Shown: one piece after another, positions 56,862 through 64,000 of the stretch
Layout: each line of letters opens with the position of its first letter
How positions within the stretch are numbered: the first letter of the stretch is position 1
Origin: Legionella maceachernii
GTDB lineage: Bacteria > Pseudomonadota > Gammaproteobacteria > Legionellales > Legionellaceae
Direction of reading: 5' to 3'
Assembly: GCF_900167045.1 (NCBI RefSeq)
Contig: NZ_FUXJ01000006.1
Location: 1 to 64,000, forward strand
Length of the DNA stretch: 64,000 nucleotides
Notes under the pieces: model-generated
Database searches by the model: none
What the model was told of the DNA's origin: nothing
Seen by the model: only the letters and a program-made list of their open reading frames with translations
Program-made: the position numbers and the translations under genes

Positions 56862-57902
56862 TTATAAATTGATCTGAGAAAGCAATTCTGAATTTATATC
56901 AAGCGGTAAAATTTGTCTGTCTGTTGCAGTAATGAAAAATTGACCGCTAAAAGCATTAATTAGGTTAAAAAGCGATGTTAAATGCGCTTGGTCGAGCTCT
57001 GAAGCAATATCGTCACAAAGAAAAATACAAGGGGTTGCCAGAAGAAGAGTCTGAGCGAGCTTAAGCGTGATCACTATGATTTTTTGCTGCCCGCGCGATA
57101 AATAGTGCTTTGCTTTTTGCTTTTTTGATTCAATCATTAGATCAGCTTGATGCGCACCGTAATGTGTAAATTGGCGCGCTAAATCCAATTCATACGAGTC
57201 CGCTAAAACAGCGGATAATGATTTGTTAACACCCTTTTTGTCCCATCCCTTATAGTAAATTAAGTTACACTCTATTTCAGTTAACTTGTTTAAGAGGGTT
57301 TGAAAGACACTGTCGAGTTTGGCAAAATAATCAGCTCTGAACACATGAAGCTTATTGCCCAATTGCTCTAATGTCAGATTCCATGGCTCAATTTCTGTTT
57401 TACCCGCTTTCTGACGTAGTAAACTATTTCTTTGCCTTAAAGCACGCCGATAACTTTTCCACAATGGATGATAAGAATGTTCCACGTGAAACAATCCCCA
57501 ATCAAGTAAACTGCGGCGAACAGAAGGACCCGCGTCAATAATTTGAAAAATATCTTGATAGAGCACCTGACAAGGAAGGAAATGAGCAAGCTCACTACTG
57601 CTGTGACAAGGATGATTATTTAGACGGACTTGGGTAGGAGAGGAAAGCGATTTCTGAATACTGATGGATTGTTCATCAACAGTACGAGCAAAGACGGTCA
57701 AGCACTCTGCACCCTGACGCACTAAGGGAGAAATTTCACGAGTACGAAAAGAGTGCCCGCTTCCTAATAAGTAAATCGACTCCAAAAAGGACGTTTTTCC
57801 AGTACCATTAGCGCCAACAATGAGGTTTAAATGAGGATGAAGATTAACACGTAGAGATTGAATATTACGCAGATTTTGGATCTGCAACTGGGCAAGCGTC
57901 AT
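56862..57902 (-). CDS. recF: RecF recombination mediator
   Basis: A 346-residue SMC-like ATPase loading RecA at gaps. It shows QIQNLRNIQSLRVNLHPHLNLIVGANGTGKTSFLESIYLL (Walker A GANGTGKTS, about 31-39), signature LSRGQQKIIVITLKLAQ (about 268-284) and Walker B FLCDDIASELD (about 297-307). The length is normal. Its ATG overlaps the dnaN stop as ATGA. It contains a perfect parS site in codons for FHVEH. Confidence 0.96.
   Translation of the reverse strand: MTLAQLQIQNLRNIQSLRVNLHPHLNLIVGANGTGKTSFLESIYLLGSGHSFRTREISPLVRQGAECLTVFARTVDEQSISIQKSLSSPTQVRLNNHPCHSSSELAHFLPCQVLYQDIFQIIDAGPSVRRSLLDWGLFHVEHSYHPLWKSYRRALRQRNSLLRQKAGKTEIEPWNLTLEQLGNKLHVFRADYFAKLDSVFQTLLNKLTEIECNLIYYKGWDKKGVNKSLSAVLADSYELDLARQFTHYGAHQADLMIESKKQKAKHYLSRGQQKIIVITLKLAQTLLLATPCIFLCDDIASELDQAHLTSLFNLINAFSGQFFITATDRQILPLDINSELLSQINL
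57478..57493. promoter_or_regulatory. parS: parS site inside recF
   Basis: TGTTCCACGTGAAACA agrees fully with TGTTNCACGTGAAACA. It lies within the recF coding sequence, about 3 kb from oriC, and about 640 bp from the second copy. Intragenic parS sites near the origin are common in gammaproteobacteria. Confidence 0.9.
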
Positions 57903-59005
57903 AATTTCATAGGCATAATGATGTACTGGTACTGCTCATCTTGTAAAGACTCAACTAAAATACTGCTATCTGTCGAAGACATGGAAATTCGTACAAGGCC
58001 TTCGGCGACAGAATTTAACACATCAAGCAAATACCCTGCATTGATTCCAATCTTTATATCGTTCCCCTCCGTATGGGCTTCCAAACTTTCCATTGCTTCC
58101 TCTTGCTCTTGATTGTTAGCAATTAGCGTAAGAGTGCCGCGCTGCATATGCAACATCACTGCTTTGGATTTTTCATGGGCAAGAATAGCAATTCGAGAAA
58201 GCGAGCGTTTCAATAAATCCCTGTCAATAAGAACAAATTTATCCTGGTTCCGCGGAATTGCTTTAGCATAAGGAGGGAAACGAGCATCAATTAACCGGGA
58301 TTGAAAGGTATATTCCTTTGTGGATAATTTAAAATGTGTTTTACCCGCGGCTATACTAATCTCTTCCTCATTTACATTTTGCAATAAGCGTAACATTTCT
58401 TGCACGCCACGTTTAGGCAACAAAAAACGTTGATGAGAAAAAGTCCTTTCATAAGGCAACTTGCAAATAGCCATACGATGCCCATCAGTAGCAACGGAAG
58501 TAATGCTCTGCGCATCCAGTTCGATAAGTAAACCATTTAAAAACACTCTCACATCATGCTGCGACATAGCGAAGTGAGTCGATTGCAAAAGATGCATAAA
58601 GGATATCCTCGGGACAGAAAACTCAACTTCATTTGACTCCGTTTCAGAGGAGGGGAAGTCATCGGCCGGTAAAGTAGCGAGTTTGAATTGACTACGACCG
58701 GATTTAATGATGACGGTTCCTGACTTTAAACTTATTGTCGGGCTCGATTCATCATCGAGTGAACGGATAATATCGACAAATTTTTTCGCAGGCACTGTGA
58801 TTTGACTGGGCGCTTGGCTAGACTCACAGCTAACTCGAGCAGTAATTTCCATTTCCAAATCCGTAGCCGTTAATAATAATTGATTGTTAGAGAAGCGAAG
58901 CAAAATATTCGATAAAATAGCTAAGGATTGTTTTTTATCCACAGCGCCTGCAACAGTAAGTAAGGGACTAAGTATCTGTTCTTTTGAGAGTGTTAAATCA
59001 AGCAT
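57899..59005 (-). CDS. dnaN: DNA polymerase III beta clamp
   Basis: A 368-residue sliding clamp. Start LTLSKEQILSPLLTVAGAVDKKQSLAILSNILL (about 4-36), mid-part VATDGHRMAICKLPYE (about 172-187), and end QYQYIIMPMKL are standard. Three repeated clamp folds make the expected length. It lies 12 bases after dnaA and overlaps recF by 4, forming the conserved dnaA-dnaN-recF operon. Confidence 0.97.
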   Translation of the reverse strand: MLDLTLSKEQILSPLLTVAGAVDKKQSLAILSNILLRFSNNQLLLTATDLEMEITARVSCESSQAPSQITVPAKKFVDIIRSLDDESSPTISLKSGTVIIKSGRSQFKLATLPADDFPSSETESNEVEFSVPRISFMHLLQSTHFAMSQHDVRVFLNGLLIELDAQSITSVATDGHRMAICKLPYERTFSHQRFLLPKRGVQEMLRLLQNVNEEEISIAAGKTHFKLSTKEYTFQSRLIDARFPPYAKAIPRNQDKFVLIDRDLLKRSLSRIAILAHEKSKAVMLHMQRGTLTLIANNQEQEEAMESLEAHTEGNDIKIGINAGYLLDVLNSVAEGLVRISMSSTDSSILVESLQDEQYQYIIMPMKL

Positions 59006-59017
59006 AATCCTTCCTGA

Positions 59018-60370
59018 TCAAGATGATAACGTTCGCATAAGATTTTTATAATCCTCAGCAAAATCGTTATCATCCTGAATTAATTCTTTCACTTTACGAC
59101 AGGCATGAAGAACCGTTGTATGATCTCGACCACCAAAATGGTCGCCAATCTCCGGTAAACTATGGTTAGTTAATTCTTTTGCTAAAGCCATGGCCATTTG
59201 TCGAGGCCTTGCGATCGAACGGCTGCGACGTTTAGAGAGAAGATCGGCCACTTTCACTTTATAGTATTCTGCGACTGTCTTTTGAATATTTTCAATAGTA
59301 ACCAGTTTATCCTGTAAGGCAAGTAAATCACGTAAAGCCTCGTGTACAAAATCGATTGTAATGGATTTCCCAGTGAAATGAGCGTTGGCAATAACTCTTC
59401 GCAAGGCACCTTCTAGTTCACGAACATTAGAGCGTATGCGCTTAGCAATAAAAAAAGCCACTTCATAAGGAAGTTCAATATTAGATTGTTCGGCCTTGCT
59501 TATCAGGATAGCTACACGGGTTTCGAGTTCAGGGGGCTCGACAGCGACAGTTAACCCCCATCCAAAACGAGACTTAAGCCGTTCTTCCATGCCTTCAATT
59601 TCTTTTGGATAGCGATCACTCGTAAGGATAATTTGCTGTTGACCTTCAAGTAACGCATTGAAAGTATGGAAAAATTCTTCCTGGGAACGATCTTTTCCAG
59701 CAAAAAATTGGATATCATCAATAAGCAATACATTTAATGAGCGATAAAATCGTTTAAATTCATTAATGGAATTGGTTTGTAACGCTTTAACCATATCAGC
59801 GACAAAACGTTCTGAATGGAGATAAAGCACTTTAGCTTCAGGATTGTTCTTCAAGATAGCATTACCAATGGCATGCATCAGATGCGTTTTACCTAAACCG
59901 ACACCCCCATAAATAAATAACGGATTATACGCATCACCAGGACGCTCAGCGACTTGCCAAGATGCAGCACGTGCTAATTGGTTTGAATTTCCCTCGACAA
60001 AACTTTCAAAAACAAATTTTTTGTTGAGGTAACTGTTTTTATAGTCAGCCGTTTTTTTAGGTGCTGCTTTTGCAACAGGAGTGGCCGATTTAGTGGGTTG
60101 GCTATCTATAACAGAAGGTTCCGACGTTTTAGTTCCAATACCAATGCTTAATAAAGAGAAAGCATCACCACCAATTTGACTAATTAGTTCCTTTAGCCTC
60201 GGATAAAAATTTCGCTTTACCCAATCAACAACAAAACGATTAGGTGCTAATAGGACAAGACCATTATCATGAACTTCAGCCTGTAAAGGACGTAACCACG
60301 TATTGAATTGTTGCGGCGGGTACTCATCTTCAAGAAGCTCCCGACATTTCTTCCAAACATCTTCAGACAC
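59018..60370 (-). CDS. dnaA: Replication initiator DnaA
   Basis: A 450-residue initiator. Domain I is at about 1-85; a variable linker follows. AAA+ domain III has [22 protein letters not shown] (about 145-166; Walker A) and [13 protein letters not shown] (Walker B, about 213-225). Domain IV has [18 protein letters not shown] and the DNA-binding signature [15 protein letters not shown] (about 413-427). The start is GTG at 60370 with AAGGAG upstream, a common choice for this gene. The 670-bp upstream gap carries DnaA boxes, so it may autoregulate. Confidence 0.97.
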   Translation of the reverse strand: MSEDVWKKCRELLEDEYPPQQFNTWLRPLQAEVHDNGLVLLAPNRFVVDWVKRNFYPRLKELISQIGGDAFSLLSIGIGTKTSEPSVIDSQPTKSATPVAKAAPKKTADYKNSYLNKKFVFESFVEGNSNQLARAASWQVAERPGDAYNPLFIYGGVGLGKTHLMHAIGNAILKNNPEAKVLYLHSERFVADMVKALQTNSINEFKRFYRSLNVLLIDDIQFFAGKDRSQEEFFHTFNALLEGQQQIILTSDRYPKEIEGMEERLKSRFGWGLTVAVEPPELETRVAILISKAEQSNIELPYEVAFFIAKRIRSNVRELEGALRRVIANAHFTGKSITIDFVHEALRDLLALQDKLVTIENIQKTVAEYYKVKVADLLSKRRSRSIARPRQMAMALAKELTNHSLPEIGDHFGGRDHTTVLHACRKVKELIQDDNDFAEDYKNLMRTLSS

Positions 60371-60539
60371 AAAAACTCCTTAAACAAGGCAAAAGAAAAG
60401 TTGCACACACCCTAAAGGCTAACTTTATATTACTACTGAATGTTCACCTAATGAATAATCTTAATAAGTAACTTGCTATGAGCCACAAAAAAGAGCTTAT
60501 GAGGCTTTCAATTTATTACTTGGGGAAACAATTATACTC

Positions 60540-60780
60540 TGCTACAAACAAAAAAACAGAGTTATCCACAATCCGCATAAAAAATTTAACTGTCTTTTAA
60601 AAAGAAAAAGATCGACAACAGAAACTGTGGATAGACCCAAGAAAAAGATCAACATACTCAGTGGATATATTCCGAATGAGCTATTTAAGAAGGTTTGTTC
60701 AAGCAGTTATCCATAACAAGAAGCAGTGATTTTCAACACGTTTAATAAGTGATAACTTACTGTAAAATATAAAATTTTTG
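60540..60780. other. oriC: Probable oriC core between dnaA and rpmH
   Basis: The 670-bp gap 60371-61040 between divergent dnaA and rpmH contains one perfect DnaA box (TTATCCACA, 60562-60570), two with one mismatch (TGTGGATAG, 60626-60634; TTATCCATA, 60707-60715) and a weaker site near 60660. An AT-rich stretch (about 60750-60860) could be the unwinding element. The position, rpmH-dnaA, is the usual origin site in gammaproteobacteria of this kind. I see no gene in the gap; a 61-codon frame at 60778-60963 is unsupported. Confidence 0.75.
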
Positions 60781-61040
60781 CAGATATCAACAGTAAAACG
60801 TTCACTATATAATAAGAACAAAGTAAAAAATTTTATTTTTTATGTTTATTGGCTGGCGCAAAAAAAAATTTGTTTGCCTCTCTCTACTGATTCAAGATGT
60901 TGGAATTTTCGGTCACAAACTGCGTTTAAGTTCCTGTTCTATGTCCTATTAGTCGATAAATAGATGTCTGGTTATTTGACAGCAGATGTAAAGTTTTCTA
61001 TCATTGCCAACCTCAAAATTTAATTAACAACAGGTTCATC

Positions 61041-61175
61041 ATGAAACGCACATTTCAACCAAGTAATTTGAAACGCAAACGTGATCATGGTTTTAGACAA
61101 CGTATGGCAACACGTGGTGGTCGTTTAGTTCTTAAGCGTCGTCGTGCAAAAGGTCGTAAGCGTTTATCCGCCTAA
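61041..61175 (+). CDS. rpmH: Ribosomal protein bL34
   Basis: A 44-residue very basic protein, [20 protein letters not shown] and on to [12 protein letters not shown], the standard bL34 sequence of the 50S subunit. It is too short for many gene finders. Its stop abuts the GTG of rnpA. It is the first gene of the rpmH-rnpA-yidD-yidC-mnmE operon. Confidence 0.98.
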   Translation: MKRTFQPSNLKRKRDHGFRQRMATRGGRLVLKRRRAKGRKRLSA

Positions 61176-61520
61176 GTGGACCGTTTTGGTAAAACGCGGC
61201 GGTTACTGAAAAAAAGTGACTATGACTACGTTTTTGCACAAGCAAGAAAATTGGTTACCTCAGAGTTTATTGTTCTGCATCGTATAAACTCACTGGGGTA
61301 TGCCAGACTTGGACTAGCACTATCAAAAAAATCGATACCTAAAGCACATGATAGAAATCGTATAAAGCGTTTACTGCGTGAAACCTTTCGTATCGCTCGT
61401 TTACCTGCAGTTGATGTGGTTTTTATAGCCAGACCAGGTCTAGCGGAAATCGAGAATAAGAAAATTATTGCTAGATTGGGTACTATATGGGACAAATTAA
61501 TCAATTCATGCGCAGCCTGA
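61176..61520 (+). CDS. rnpA: RNase P protein component
   Basis: A 114-residue protein helping RNase P RNA process tRNA 5' ends. LGLALSKKSIPKAHDRNRIKRLLRETFR (in parts about 46-72) contains the RNR motif for RNA binding. The start is GTG right after the rpmH stop. Its 3' end overlaps yidD by 34 bases, typical of this operon. Confidence 0.96.
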   Translation: MDRFGKTRRLLKKSDYDYVFAQARKLVTSEFIVLHRINSLGYARLGLALSKKSIPKAHDRNRIKRLLRETFRIARLPAVDVVFIARPGLAEIENKKIIARLGTIWDKLINSCAA

Positions 61521-61735
61521 TTTGTATGCCAATTTTTTTATACCAACGTTTACTTAAACCTATCATGAAGCCTTGTTGCCGATTCCATCCAAGTTGTTCA
61601 GATTACTCTATTGAAGCAATAAAACAACTTGGTGTTTTCAAAGGGGTATGGCTTACCCTTTGTCGTTTATTACGATGCCATCCTTTGGCGAAAGGTGGCT
61701 ATGACCCTGTATCACCTAACAAAGAGAAGTATTAA
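61487..61735 (+). CDS. yidD: YidD membrane-insertion helper
   Basis: An 82-residue membrane-associated protein that helps YidC insert proteins. The core [15 protein letters not shown] (about 31-45) with its Cys pair and [11 protein letters not shown] (about 65-75) is family-specific. It overlaps rnpA at the front and yidC by one base at the end (TAATG). Confidence 0.95.
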   Translation: MGQINQFMRSLICMPIFLYQRLLKPIMKPCCRFHPSCSDYSIEAIKQLGVFKGVWLTLCRLLRCHPLAKGGYDPVSPNKEKY

Positions 61736-63420
61736 TGGATATACGACGTGTAGCTTTATATGCCGCTTTAGCGCTAATAGTTTATTCGCTCTGGATTAAT
61801 TGGCAACGTGATTATCCCCCGCTCCCTCGACAGATGACTAATCCTGCGAGTTCAGCCACGGTTAATGGCGGTAGCTTATTACCTGAAATAACGCATTCTT
61901 CGAATAATCAGCCCAGCACAGAAGCCCCCACTAAAACTAACGCCCCATCAGGCTTTGCGACCAGTTCACAACCCATTCGAGTGAAAACAGATGTTCTCGA
62001 TTTAACCATTGATTTACAGCAAGGTGATATTGTAGGTGCGCAATTACTTGATTATCCTGTCAGTGTTGAAGAAAAAGATAAACCCATTACCCTTTTTCAG
62101 AATCAACCTAGCGAACGCTACGTTGCAAACAGCAGTTTATTCACCAATATTAACCAAACTATTCAAAATATCGATTTTGCTTACTCCAGTCCACAACAGC
62201 AATATCAATTAACTCCTGGCGAGGATAAATTAGTCGTCCGTTTAGATGGAAAAACAGCGGACGGTTTGGCTGTAAAAAAAGAGTTCACTTTTACAAAAGG
62301 GAGCTATTTGATTGAAGTGAATTATTTCATTGAAAATCAAGGTGAAACCCCATGGAAAGGGTATATGAATACCCAATTATTACGAAGCTCACCGCAAGAG
62401 GATAAATCAAGCATTTTCCATATCGGTTCCTATACAGGGGCTTCTTACTCAAATCCAGGCCAGCAGCGTTATAAGAAAGTAACCTTCAAGGATATGACTA
62501 AATCAAACCTTGATGTGAATGCGCAAGGTGGTTGGATTGCTATGCAGCAACATTATTTTGTTAGTGCTTGGGTTCCAAAGTCAGACAGTCGCAATTTATT
62601 CTACACCCGATCTGTGGATGATAATTTTACGATTGGTGCCGTGAGTCAACCCATTACAATCGAACCAGGCGCAACAAAAGAAATCGGTTCTAGCTTGTAT
62701 GTCGGTCCTGAAATCACTTCCGTATTAAAAGACATTGCCCCTGGCCTTGATCTTACGGTGGATTATGGTTGGCTATGGTTCTTATCTTCTATTCTATTTT
62801 CAGTGATGAAGGCTATCTATTCCGTGGTGGGCAATTGGGGATGGTCGATTGTCCTTGTGACTGTATTGATAAAGTTGGCTTTCTATCGCCTATCCGCAAC
62901 AAGCTACAAATCCATGGCGGGGATGCGGAAATTACAACCCAAATTACAAGCTTTGCGTGAGCGGTGTGGGGACGATAAAGCCAAATTAAGTCAGGCAACG
63001 ATGGAGCTATACCGCCAGGAAAAAGTTAATCCATTGGGGGGCTGTTTGCCTATTCTTATTCAAATTCCCGTATTTATTGCGCTCTATTGGGTTTTACTCG
63101 AAAGTGTGGAATTAAGACAGGCTCCTTTTATTTTTTGGATAAAGGATTTATCTGCGGCTGATCCTTATCATATCTTACCTATCATCATGGGTGTGACTAT
63201 GCTTATTCAGCAAAAATTAAATCCAGCACCCCCGGATCCGATGCAGGCTAAGGTAATGATGTTCCTACCTATTCTGTTTACCGGTTTATTCTGGAATTTT
63301 CCAGCGGGTTTGGTGCTTTATTGGGTTGTTAACAACGCATTATCCATTTTGCAGCAATGGTATATCACTCGAAAATACAGCGATGATCGACCTAAGAAAG
63401 CAGTCGTTTCAGCAAAATAA
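61735..63420 (+). CDS. yidC: Membrane protein insertase YidC
   Basis: A 561-residue gram-negative YidC. An N-terminal membrane anchor (about 5-22), the large periplasmic domain (about 60-345, with [11 protein letters not shown] and [17 protein letters not shown]), and the insertase core with five helices ([63 protein letters not shown]). The basic end follows. Length is normal. It overlaps mnmE by one base (TAATG). Confidence 0.97.
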   Translation: MDIRRVALYAALALIVYSLWINWQRDYPPLPRQMTNPASSATVNGGSLLPEITHSSNNQPSTEAPTKTNAPSGFATSSQPIRVKTDVLDLTIDLQQGDIVGAQLLDYPVSVEEKDKPITLFQNQPSERYVANSSLFTNINQTIQNIDFAYSSPQQQYQLTPGEDKLVVRLDGKTADGLAVKKEFTFTKGSYLIEVNYFIENQGETPWKGYMNTQLLRSSPQEDKSSIFHIGSYTGASYSNPGQQRYKKVTFKDMTKSNLDVNAQGGWIAMQQHYFVSAWVPKSDSRNLFYTRSVDDNFTIGAVSQPITIEPGATKEIGSSLYVGPEITSVLKDIAPGLDLTVDYGWLWFLSSILFSVMKAIYSVVGNWGWSIVLVTVLIKLAFYRLSATSYKSMAGMRKLQPKLQALRERCGDDKAKLSQATMELYRQEKVNPLGGCLPILIQIPVFIALYWVLLESVELRQAPFIFWIKDLSAADPYHILPIIMGVTMLIQQKLNPAPPDPMQAKVMMFLPILFTGLFWNFPAGLVLYWVVNNALSILQQWYITRKYSDDRPKKAVVSAK

Positions 63421-64000
63421 TGCAAGAGGATACGATTGTAGCAATAGCCACTCCACCAGGTCGCGGTGGAGTGGGCATTATCCGTCTTTCAGGGCCTTTG
63501 GCTTATGAGATTGCTGTACAGCTTAATGGTCATCGAGCACTCTCTCCCCGTGTCGCGCTTTATTGCTCTTTTATCAATCGCCAGAATGAGGTGATAGATA
63601 CTGGATTAATGCTCTATTTTAAAGGACCGCACTCCTTTACAGGGGAAGACATCGTCGAATTTCAGGCCCATGGCTCCCCATTTGTTCTAGATAATTTACT
63701 TAATGAGTGTGTGGCTTTAGGGGCAAGGTTGGCTAGACCAGGCGAATTTTCCGAACGGGCATTTCTTAACGACAGAATTGATCTGACTCAAGCAGAGGCG
63801 ATCGCAGATTTGATTCATGCAAGTTCGCAAACCGCTGCCCGCATGGCAATTCGCTCGCTGCAAGGTGATTTCTCTAAAAAAATTAATGAACTCAATGAGA
63901 AACTCATTCATCTACGCTTGTTTGTAGAAGCGGCCATTGATTTCCCTGAGGAGGAAATTGATTTTTTAAGTGATGGCAAAGTGGCAGGCATGTTGAGTGT
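63420..64000 (+). CDS. mnmE: tRNA modification GTPase MnmE, cut by the window end
   Basis: The first 193 codons of MnmE, which with MnmG makes cmnm5s2U in tRNA wobble position. Start [21 protein letters not shown], then [17 protein letters not shown] and the folate-binding [28 protein letters not shown] are unmistakable. The GTPase domain lies beyond 64000. The ATG at 63420 overlaps the yidC stop. Confidence 0.96.
   Translation, partial: MQEDTIVAIATPPGRGGVGIIRLSGPLAYEIAVQLNGHRALSPRVALYCSFINRQNEVIDTGLMLYFKGPHSFTGEDIVEFQAHGSPFVLDNLLNECVALGARLARPGEFSERAFLNDRIDLTQAEAIADLIHASSQTAARMAIRSLQGDFSKKINELNEKLIHLRLFVEAAIDFPEEEIDFLSDGKVAGMLS

Noticed and set aside
60778-60963. 61-codon open frame in the dnaA-rpmH gap
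   Set aside because: No binding site, no family likeness, lies in the AT-rich origin region.

Overview
The window reads as a chromosomal segment around the replication origin of a Legionella-like gammaproteobacterium, probably not L. pneumophila. The reasons are: the dnaA-dnaN-recF and gyrB, hfq-hflX order; a Thi5-type thiamine operon, a known Legionella trait; several lone genes that look like type IV (Dot/Icm) effectors; and short motifs matching the Legionella PmrA and LetA binding consensus. I cannot name the species. The DNA is AT-rich. No tRNA, rRNA, CRISPR array or intact insertion sequence was seen.

Left part (1-11.7 kb), accessory and scarred: a pentapeptide-repeat fragment, an AbiE-type toxin-antitoxin pair, a ruined tyrosine integrase, a candidate C58-like cysteine-protease effector behind a PmrA-like box, a sugar acetyltransferase, a DHFR/RibD-like gene, an acidic repeat protein, a second protein with a similar Cys-His-Asp layout, and a MerR/TipAS regulator. 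The pair [DHFR-like gene facing an ornithine-cyclodeaminase-like gene] occurs twice. One copy keeps the first gene and the other keeps the second, so the segment arose by duplication and reciprocal decay. A phzF-ocd pair diverges from marR across a perfect palindrome.

Middle (11.9-28.3 kb): a transporter-HEAT-cNMP-binding fusion, then a six-gene thiamine operon on the minus strand (thi5-thiO-thiS-thiG-thiD'E-thiF) headed by a TPP riboswitch. It makes HMP-P with Thi5 and carries only half of ThiD. Next come candidate effectors: a helical protein, a Sel1-like protein, a kinase-like protein, and an endonuclease/exonuclease/phosphatase-fold protein.

Housekeeping stretch (28.5-49.8 kb): coq7, a CNNM/CorC-like protein, a phosphate transporter, exoD, an amino-acid permease, pagP, tag, a secreted GH3 enzyme, crcB, rlmKL-darP, a TSUP permease, pirin-wrbA, a TlpA-like thioredoxin, an outer-membrane barrel, hflX-hfq and gyrB. 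Between hfq and gyrB, on the opposite strand, lies an unannotated small RNA. It is built of four short hairpins with GGA in or at their loops, with a LetA-like box upstream: an RsmY/RsmZ-type CsrA-titrating RNA.

Origin part (49.9-64 kb): about 7 kb separates gyrB from recF (a lone Wzm/Wzt-type ABC exporter, a gene broken by one in-frame TGA, a hybrid histidine kinase and an unknown partner). Then come recF-dnaN-dnaA, an oriC-like intergenic region with DnaA boxes, and rpmH-rnpA-yidD-yidC-mnmE in the other direction. Two parS sites lie in and just beyond recF.
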